Part shown: positions 58,462 through 64,000 of the stretch, one piece after another
Position numbering within the stretch: the stretch's first letter is position 1
How the letters are laid out: the number at the start of each line of letters is the position of its first letter
Assembly: GCA_016222805.1 (NCBI GenBank)
Contig: JACRQG010000008.1
Location: forward strand, 585,253-649,252
DNA length: 64,000 nt
From: Verrucomicrobiota bacterium
GTDB lineage: Bacteria; Verrucomicrobiota; Verrucomicrobiia; Opitutales; Opitutaceae
Direction: 5' to 3'
Program-made: the position numbers and the translations under genes
The notes under the pieces: model-generated
Databases searched by the model: none
What the model saw: the letters and a program-made list of their open reading frames with translations, nothing else
Told to the model about the DNA's origin: nothing

Positions 58462-59190
58462 ATGGCTGGTCACAACAAGTGGTCCAAAGTCAAGCGGCTC
58501 AAGGCCGTCACTGACGCCCGCAAGGGCAAGGTCTTCTCCCGCCTTGCCCGCGACATCACCCTCGCGGCCAAGGCCGGCGGCGGCAGTCCCGACGGCAACG
58601 CCCGCCTGCGCACCCTCGTCCTCAAGGCCCGCGAGGCCAACATGCCCGCCGACAACGTGGAGCGGGCGATCAAGAAGGGCACCGGCGAGCTTCCCGGCGT
58701 GGTGTACGAGGAAATCACCTACGAAGCCTACGGTCCGGGCGGGGTGGCGTTCGTGGTCAAGGTCACGACCGACAACAAGCAGCGGGCCGCCCAGGAGGTG
58801 CGCTCGATCTTCGCCCGCTGGGGCGGCAACCTCGCCACCACCGGGGCCGTGTCGTTTCAGTTTCTCCACGCCGGCCAGTTCCTGATCGCCCGCGACCGGG
58901 TCGCCGAGGATCTCCTCCTCGAAGTGGCGCTCGACGCCGGCGCCGACGACGTCATCACCAGCGAGCAGGGCTACGAGGTGCGCTGCAATCTGCACCTCTT
59001 CGACAAGGTCTCCCACGCGCTCGAGCAGAAGGGCATCAAGTGCGACAGTGCAGAGATCGCCTACATCCCGACGACCACCGTGCCGATCAAGGATGCCCAC
59101 CACGGCGAGAGCCTGGAGCGCCTGCACGAGGCCCTCGAGGAATTCGACGACGTCCAGCAGGTGTTTTCGAACGAGGAAGGCGGGGAGTAG
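58462..59190 (+). CDS. yebC: YebC/PmpR family regulatory or translation-associated protein
   Basis: 242 aa, usual length. It begins AGHNKWSKVKRLKAVTDARK (K for H in the typical 'HNKWSxIxHRK'). NARLRTLVLKAREANMPADN, GTGELPGVVYEEITYEAYGP and WGGNLATTGAVSFQF follow. Members were first named transcription regulators; recent work ties YebC to relieving ribosome stalling at proline runs. Fitting here are the many Pro-rich proteins encoded in this genome, though that link is inference. Confidence 0.95.
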   Translation: MAGHNKWSKVKRLKAVTDARKGKVFSRLARDITLAAKAGGGSPDGNARLRTLVLKAREANMPADNVERAIKKGTGELPGVVYEEITYEAYGPGGVAFVVKVTTDNKQRAAQEVRSIFARWGGNLATTGAVSFQFLHAGQFLIARDRVAEDLLLEVALDAGADDVITSEQGYEVRCNLHLFDKVSHALEQKGIKCDSAEIAYIPTTTVPIKDAHHGESLERLHEALEEFDDVQQVFSNEEGGE

Positions 59191-59285
59191 TTCGCCGCCC
59201 CGGCCGCCGCCGCCGGCCCCACGTCATAAGCCCCCGCGCCACTTGCGTCGCCCGGGGCGCCGTGCTTGCCTCTGCCTCCGCACCG

Positions 59286-60482
59286 ATGACCGACGACGTC
59301 GAAACCGCGCCCGCCACGTCCGCGACCCCGCGGTACCTCGCGCCCAACGACGTCGGCCTGGTCACCCCGCGCGACTTCGTCTGCACCCAGCCGTTCACGT
59401 TCAAGAGCGGTCAGATCCTGCCCGGGTTCACGCTGCGCTACGAGACCTACGGCCGGCTCAACGCCACCCGTGACAACGCGGTCGTGATCTGCCACGCGCT
59501 CAGCGGCGACCATCATTGCGCGGGCTGGCACTCCCCGGAGGATCGCAAGCCGGGCTGGTGGAACAACCTGATCGGGCCCGGCAAGGCCGTCGACACGTCG
59601 CGGTTCTTCGTGATCTGCGCCAACGTCCTCGGCGGCTGCCAGGGCTCCACCGGACCCTCGTCCGTCAACCCGGAGACCGGCCGCCCCTACGGCGTGCTGT
59701 TCCCGTTCGTCACCATCCGCGACATGGTGCGGGCGCAGAAACTCCTGCTGGATCACCTCGGGGTGGCGGAGGTGCATGCGACCATCGGCGGTTCGATGGG
59801 CGGCATGCTCGCGCTCCTGTTTGCGATCGAGTACCCGCACCTGGTCCGCCGCGTCCTCGCCATGGCCACCACCGGCCGCGAAAGCGCCCAGGCCATCGCC
59901 TTCAACGAGGTCGGGCGCCAGGCGATCATGCAGGATCCCGCCTGGAACCGCGGCGACTACCCGCGCGACGGCGGCCCCCGCGTGGGTCTCGCCATCGCCC
60001 GGATGATGGCCCACATCACCTACCTCTCGGATGCGTCGATGGACCGAAAGTTCGGGCGCCGCAAGAAGGAGACCGCCCACCAGGACGCCTACACGTTCGA
60101 CATCCAGTTCGAGGTGGAAAGTTACCTGCGCCACCAGGGCCAGAGCTTCATCAACCGCTTCGACGCCAACTCCTACCTCTACATCACCCGCGCCCTCGAT
60201 CAGTTCGACCTGGCGCAGGCCTACGGTTCCCTGGAGCGGGCCTTCAGCGGTGTCGAGGCGGAGACCCTCGTCGTCGGCTTCACGAGCGACTGGCTCTTTC
60301 CGCCGGAACAGAACCGCCAGCTCGCGCTCGCCCTGCTCCGCGCCGGCAAACGCGCCAGCTACGCGGAACTCGCCACCGATCTCGGCCACGACTCCTTCCT
60401 GCTCGAATCCGAGGAACTCTACGCCCTGGTCCGCGGCTTCCTCGAACGCGACCAGCCCTACGCGTTCGCCTACGAGATCTGA
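59286..60482 (+). CDS. metX: Homoserine O-acetyltransferase
   Basis: 398 aa from the ATG at 59286. It is an alpha/beta hydrolase of the MetX type, with NAVVICHALSGDHHCAGWHS, CANVLGGCQGSTGPSSVNP and nucleophile Ser170 in IGGSMGGMLAL. RFDANSYLYITRALDQFDLA and the terminal Asp and His in GFTSDWLFPPEQ and LATDLGHDSFLLE complete it. It acetylates (or succinylates) homoserine for methionine synthesis. metW follows 140 bp downstream, the standard metXW partner. No SAM riboswitch is seen in the 95-bp leader. Confidence 0.94.
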   Translation: MTDDVETAPATSATPRYLAPNDVGLVTPRDFVCTQPFTFKSGQILPGFTLRYETYGRLNATRDNAVVICHALSGDHHCAGWHSPEDRKPGWWNNLIGPGKAVDTSRFFVICANVLGGCQGSTGPSSVNPETGRPYGVLFPFVTIRDMVRAQKLLLDHLGVAEVHATIGGSMGGMLALLFAIEYPHLVRRVLAMATTGRESAQAIAFNEVGRQAIMQDPAWNRGDYPRDGGPRVGLAIARMMAHITYLSDASMDRKFGRRKKETAHQDAYTFDIQFEVESYLRHQGQSFINRFDANSYLYITRALDQFDLAQAYGSLERAFSGVEAETLVVGFTSDWLFPPEQNRQLALALLRAGKRASYAELATDLGHDSFLLESEELYALVRGFLERDQPYAFAYEI

Positions 60483-60502
60483 GGCGCAGGCGACCGACCG
60501 GT

Positions 60503-60596
60503 GAACCACGTATCACACCCAAGCCACGAAATGAACCCCACGGAGCCACCCGTCTGCACGCCTCCTGGTTTTGGTATCTTCCGTGTATTTGGTGGT
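60503..60596. repeat. Degenerate CACGAA-type element between metX and metW
   Basis: GAACCACGTATCACACCCAA ... GCCACGAAATGAACCCCACG and TTCCGTGTATTTGGTGGT echo the family C ends, but without a perfect terminal repeat. It occupies the 140-bp gap in a pair that is usually closely spaced. Confidence 0.45.
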
Positions 60597-60622
60597 GCCT
60601 CCGCCCGTCTCTTCATCCTCCC

Positions 60623-61228
60623 ATGAGCCGCCTCGTCGAAAAGCGCACCGTCGACATGCAGATCATCGGGGACTGGGTCGAGCCCGGGACCCGGGTGCTC
60701 GATCTCGGCTGCGGCCAGGGCGCGCTGCTCGATTACCTGGTCCAGACGAAGCAGGTCGCGGCGGTGGGCGTCGACCTGGACTTCACCCGCATCACCGCGT
60801 GCGTGCGGCGCGGCTTGTCCGCCTACCAGGGTGACATGACGGAGTTCATGCGGGCGTTTCCGGCGAAGCACTTCGATCGCGTGATCTGCTCGCGCACGGT
60901 GCACGAACTCGCCGATCCCGCGGCCGTAATCCTCGAAGCGCTGCGCGTCGGCCGCGCGCTCACCGTCGGCTTCGTCAATCATGGATTCTGGAAGAACCGC
61001 CTCAACACCCTTTTGCAGGGTCGGAAGATCCGCAACGAGGTCTACACCACCGACTGGTACGAGAGTCGCCCGGCCAATCCGGTGACGATCGCGGACTTCG
61101 AGTCCTTCTGCGCCACCAAGGAGATCCGCATCGCCCGGCGCGCCCACCTTGCCGGCAACTGGCGCACGCCCTGCCCGACCGCACCCAACCTCCTGGCCGG
61201 GTACGCGCTGTACGATCTCGCAAAGTAA
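60623..61228 (+). CDS. metW: Methionine biosynthesis protein MetW
   Basis: 201 aa. A methyltransferase-like fold with RVLDLGCGQGALLDYLVQ and GVDLDFTRITACVRRGLSAY. The family phrases VICSRTVHELADPAAVILEA, GFVNHGFWKNRLNTLLQGR and WYESRPANPVTIADFESFC are also present. MetW pairs with MetX and is needed for full homoserine acetyltransferase activity in several bacteria. The order metX-metW supports this role. Confidence 0.93.
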   Translation: MSRLVEKRTVDMQIIGDWVEPGTRVLDLGCGQGALLDYLVQTKQVAAVGVDLDFTRITACVRRGLSAYQGDMTEFMRAFPAKHFDRVICSRTVHELADPAAVILEALRVGRALTVGFVNHGFWKNRLNTLLQGRKIRNEVYTTDWYESRPANPVTIADFESFCATKEIRIARRAHLAGNWRTPCPTAPNLLAGYALYDLAK

Positions 61229-61300
61229 GGACGGGGAGAGCCGCCACCGCGCCGGCGGAGGCGGGCCGCACCACCCGCGAGACCCGTTCCTCGTCGCCCC

Positions 61301-62299
61301 TCAGCTCGACGGGCTCGCGTTGAGGGTGGGATCCACGGAATTCAGGATGGGAGGATTGTTGGTGCCCTGGTTCGGTGGATTCGCAGTCTTCGCCAGAATC
61401 TCCGCAATCGCACTCGCGTTGGTCGGGTTCGACTGATTCAGGGAGCTGCTTTGGCCGGCCTGCGTGAGGGTCTGGGTCACACTCGCCGCCGCCGTCGGTG
61501 CGGCCGCGCTGACCACCGGAGAGGTCACCGCCGTGTAGGCATTGGCCATCACCGCCACCGCGGCAGTGGGTGAAGCCTGGTAAACGGCCGGGGTGCTCAC
61601 CACCTGCACAACATTGGTGGCAATGCCGGCCACCGCCTGAGGCGCGACCCGTTGTGCCTCGGGCTGCAAGATAATCCGGGCGGCCGTGGTCGCTACCTGC
61701 AGCGTCTGCTGCGGCGCCCCCTGTTGCACCGGCGCCTGCTGAACGGCCTGAACCGCCGCGGCGGCAATTTGCACCGCCTGAGCGGGAGCCACCGTGAGGA
61801 TCTTCTCCGCCGCGGTCACCGCCTGCGCGCTGATCGAAGCGGTCAGCGTGGGATTGCCGGAAGCACTCGCAACCTGCACCGCTGCAGCCGCCAACTGCCC
61901 CACTTGTTCCGGGACGGCGCGGGTAGCCGTGGGCGAGATGAAGATGCGCGCCGCCGTCGTCAGTACCGACTCGACCTGCTGGGGCGCGGACGTTTGGACG
62001 CTACTCCCGCGAATCGTCTCCACCGCCGCCGCCGCCGCCAGGACGGCCCCCTGCGGGTTGGTCGCCAGCAACTGCTCCGCCGCTGCCACAACCTGATTTG
62101 CCAAGGTGGCGGATCGGGTGGGATCGCCGCCCGCGAGGGCGGCAATCGCCCGCTGAATCGCCTGCGAATTGCCGCTCTGGACGGCCGCCCGCAGGGCGGG
62201 AGGCAAGGACTGGAGAGAGGAGTTGGTGCCTTGCTGGGCCAGACCGGCCAGGGGCGAGGCGAGGATCATTCCAAGGACTGCGAGGAGCGAGCGTTTCAT
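61301..62299 (-). CDS. Secreted Ala/Val/Gln-rich protein with internal duplication, unknown
   Basis: 332 aa from the ATG at 62299, giving a signal peptide at 1-21 (LLAVLGMILASPLAGLA). There is no known domain. Residues about 69-157 and 159-245 are two copies of a roughly 90-residue unit. QVVAAAEQLLATNPQGAVLA in the first matches QAVTAAEKILTVAPAQAVQI in the second, and APQQVESVLTTAARIFISP matches APQQTLQVATTAARIILQP. A partial third copy begins near 244. The units are predicted helical (Ala-rich pairs of helices), and the last 50 residues are Asn/Pro/Ser-rich and likely disordered. It converges on metW. Function unknown; a periplasmic or surface helical-repeat scaffold is possible. Confidence 0.7.
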   Translation of the reverse strand: MKRSLLAVLGMILASPLAGLAQQGTNSSLQSLPPALRAAVQSGNSQAIQRAIAALAGGDPTRSATLANQVVAAAEQLLATNPQGAVLAAAAAVETIRGSSVQTSAPQQVESVLTTAARIFISPTATRAVPEQVGQLAAAAVQVASASGNPTLTASISAQAVTAAEKILTVAPAQAVQIAAAAVQAVQQAPVQQGAPQQTLQVATTAARIILQPEAQRVAPQAVAGIATNVVQVVSTPAVYQASPTAAVAVMANAYTAVTSPVVSAAAPTAAASVTQTLTQAGQSSSLNQSNPTNASAIAEILAKTANPPNQGTNNPPILNSVDPTLNASPSS

Positions 62300-62500
62300 G
62301 CGAGAAGGACGACAATATGTCCTCCGAGGCACACCTGGTGCAAGGCGGGAAGCTACCCAAGGGTTAGGCAGGCGACGCCGAAGGGGTGTCTTGCCGACCT
62401 TGCATCCGTGATTCCCAGATGGCGCTGCCGCTCGGTGCCATCCTGGCCGAGCCCGGTCCCACCCTTCTCGACTCGCCGGCTGAAACGGAGGATCGGCCGC

Positions 62501-63862
62501 CTACAGGTGTTCGCGAATCAAGCCGTGAGTGTCGGGGCGGTGGCGCTCGAGATCCGGATTGAACGGGTTAAGCCCCTCCGGAAACGGCCCCGGGCCCGGT
62601 TGGTAGAGGAAGAGTTTCCCTCCGCGATCGCTTTCCCCGCAAAACACCGTGCCATCGATCCCGACGGCCATCGCGTCGAGTTGATAGGCCCGATGGGCGT
62701 AGTACGGGCTGCGGTCGACCGCGAACGGTCCGAGTTCGCTGAAGCCCCGCCGGCCGCTCAGATCCCAGGTGTGCAGCTTGCACGAGCGCTCAAACTCGCC
62801 CGTGATCAGGTACAGGTTGCCATCGTGGCCGGCCGCCATCGCCCGCAGTCGACGCATCACGCGCGGCTTGCCCAGGACCTCGACCTTCGGCGCGGTGAAA
62901 TCGATCCGACAGAGGTAGCCGTCGTTCGTCCCGGCAAACACCCGCCCGTCTGGAGTCGTCACGAAGGCCTCGACCACCGGATAATCGTAAGAGCTCAACC
63001 CCTCCCAATACTCGCCCGGCAGGCGAAGCGTCGTAAGTTCGAGCGCGGTCGCCCCGGGGCGATAGCGGACGAGAAAACCGTTGTCGCCCGAGGTGTAGAC
63101 GTCGCCCGTCTTCGGTTCGCAATAGAGGGCCCGCGGCACGCTCCGCCAGTGGCGTTCGGGACCGCTGTAGACCCGATAGGTCAGAAACTCGCCGAGATCC
63201 TTCGTCTGGCGCGTCCGAAGATCGAAGACGAAGAAGTGCGCATCCGGGTAGGTGACTCCATACAGCACCTGCCGGTCGGGGCTCAGCGTCATCGCATAGA
63301 TCGTGTTGTGCGGCACCGGGATTCCGAGGTCCTCCAGCGGCGTGGACGAGTCGTTCGTGTACCGCACGGCGTCACCTTGCTTGGGGTCGTAGCGGTAGAG
63401 GTGCCCGCCGGGGAATCTCGCGTAGGGCGCCTGGAGATCCTTCCACAGCTGTTTCTCGATGCCCTCCAGTTCCACGGGGAACTGCTTCGTCAGCTCCACC
63501 GGTGCGTACAGGCTGAGGCCCGTGCCAATCAGGATCTCGCCGTCCCGGCCTTCGAGCAGCCCGTGGTAGACGCCGCGGGCGTCGGCGATCTTCCCGAGTG
63601 GACGGACCTTGTTAAGGTAGCGGTTGTAGAAAAACAAATACGCCTGGGTGCGCCCGCTGGTGGCGCCGTAGACGAAACCGTTGGAGTGCGCCAGCAGGGC
63701 GGAGATCCGGCTGTTGTCGGCCGGGATGAGGTTTTGCTCGGGGTAACCGAGATCGCGCAGGTCCAGCCGGTGCGTGTCAAAGTGCGGGTTGACCCAGCGC
63801 TGAGCCCGGAGGCACGGCACCAGGACGACGAGCAGAAGAAGGGAGAAACGGATCGGGTTCAT
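62501..63862 (-). CDS. Secreted beta-propeller-like protein of unknown function
   Basis: 453 aa with a signal peptide at 1-20 (FSLLLLVVLVPCLRA). The chain repeats blade-like strands: GFVYGATSGRTQAYLFFYN, GEILIGTGLSLY, RQVLYGVTYPDAHFFVFDL, GDVYTSGDNGFLVRYRP, GRVFAGTNDGYLCRIDF, GNLYLITGEF and DGTVFCGESDRGGKLFLYQ. This gives about seven blades as in WD40/PQQ-like or Kelch-like propellers. No enzyme signature can be named. The next gene on the same strand ends 8 bp upstream of its ATG, so they form an operon. The space 62300-62500 after it holds no gene. Confidence 0.75.
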   Translation of the reverse strand: MNPIRFSLLLLVVLVPCLRAQRWVNPHFDTHRLDLRDLGYPEQNLIPADNSRISALLAHSNGFVYGATSGRTQAYLFFYNRYLNKVRPLGKIADARGVYHGLLEGRDGEILIGTGLSLYAPVELTKQFPVELEGIEKQLWKDLQAPYARFPGGHLYRYDPKQGDAVRYTNDSSTPLEDLGIPVPHNTIYAMTLSPDRQVLYGVTYPDAHFFVFDLRTRQTKDLGEFLTYRVYSGPERHWRSVPRALYCEPKTGDVYTSGDNGFLVRYRPGATALELTTLRLPGEYWEGLSSYDYPVVEAFVTTPDGRVFAGTNDGYLCRIDFTAPKVEVLGKPRVMRRLRAMAAGHDGNLYLITGEFERSCKLHTWDLSGRRGFSELGPFAVDRSPYYAHRAYQLDAMAVGIDGTVFCGESDRGGKLFLYQPGPGPFPEGLNPFNPDLERHRPDTHGLIREHL

Positions 63863-63870
63863 GGCGGGGA

Positions 63871-63999
63871 TTACCGGGCACCGGGTTTCGCGACCGCCCG
63901 CGGATCGTAGCAGGCGAGTCCCATGCTGTAGGTCTTGCCGCCGCGGCCGATCTGGTAACGCGGATCCGGTTCGCTGAAGGCGCCGACCACCCAGAGGCG
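63871..63999 (-). CDS. C-terminal end of an unidentified protein
   Basis: The gene runs in from beyond the right edge; only the last 42 codons and a TAA are seen. The visible part begins RLWVVGAFSEPDPRYQIGRG and ends CYDPRAVAKPGAR. No family can be assigned. It lies directly before the propeller-like gene in the same direction and may share its transcript. Confidence 0.6.
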   Translation of the reverse strand, partial: RLWVVGAFSEPDPRYQIGRGGKTYSMGLACYDPRAVAKPGAR

Positions 64000-64000
64000 A

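Noticed and set aside
59191-59285. SAM riboswitch before metX
   Set aside because: The 95-bp leader is GC-rich and shows none of the conserved SAM-I/II/IV elements by eye.
62300-62500. Structured RNA or riboswitch upstream of the Ala-rich secreted protein
   Set aside because: Some short complementary stretches are present, but no known motif or convincing multi-stem fold could be drawn.

Overview
The window is GC-rich bacterial chromosome, most likely from the family Opitutaceae (Verrucomicrobiota). Reasons: a secreted protein with a VPD-type (VPDSG/PEP-CTERM-like) sorting tail, secreted sulfatases, a large carboxypeptidase-regulatory-domain TonB receptor, many secreted (alpha/alpha)-toroid enzymes, dense GC-rich palindromic intergenic repeats, and gene starts that mostly lack a Shine-Dalgarno sequence. 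No rRNA, tRNA, CRISPR array, transposase or prophage gene was seen.

Layout. 1-2.1 kb: tail of an FtsX-like permease, a small unknown gene behind a LexA-like box, a VPD-CTERM surface protein behind a textbook sigma-54 promoter, and a truncated SDR remnant. 2.1-15.5 kb: secreted hydrolases and carbohydrate-related enzymes (two serine beta-lactamase-fold hydrolases, aldo/keto reductase, 2-hydroxyacid dehydrogenase, DUF4450 glycosidase-like protein, Gfo/Idh/MocA oxidoreductase, ceramidase-like lipoprotein, VOC protein). 15.5-18.5 kb: an MtrB/PioB-type porin and a DmsE/MtrA-type cytochrome with only eight haems, a candidate extracellular electron conduit. 18.9-34.2 kb: an AraC regulator divergent from a catabolic operon (sodium/solute symporter, class III aminotransferase, FGGY kinase, AraA-like isomerase, amidohydrolase, secreted toroid protein), then a TonB receptor and a sulfatase. 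34.8-38.4 kb: SDR, CoA-transferase and thiolase, a short 3-hydroxyacid/acetoacetate module. 38.4-43 kb: rhamnosidase-like enzyme, beta-helix protein, second sulfatase. 43-49 kb: small membrane protein, DUF985 cupin, and a tight run pdxH - hybrid histidine kinase - sixA - RmlD-like - lipoate ligase-like, then TerC. 49-55.3 kb: two coiled-coil LysM proteins and gamma-glutamyltransferase. 55.4-61.2 kb: housekeeping genes rpmH-rnpA-yidD-yidC, yebC, metX, metW. 61.3-64 kb: an Ala-rich internally duplicated secreted protein, a beta-propeller-like secreted protein, and a gene cut by the window end.

Together the genes suggest a heterotroph that takes up and degrades (partly sulfated) polysaccharides, with a possible outer-membrane electron conduit and a sigma-54-controlled surface protein. 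At least four families of short dispersed repeats punctuate the intergenic spaces. Two of these families also lie in frame in the leaders of two secreted proteins. All similarity statements come from reading the sequence and remembering the families; no database search was run.
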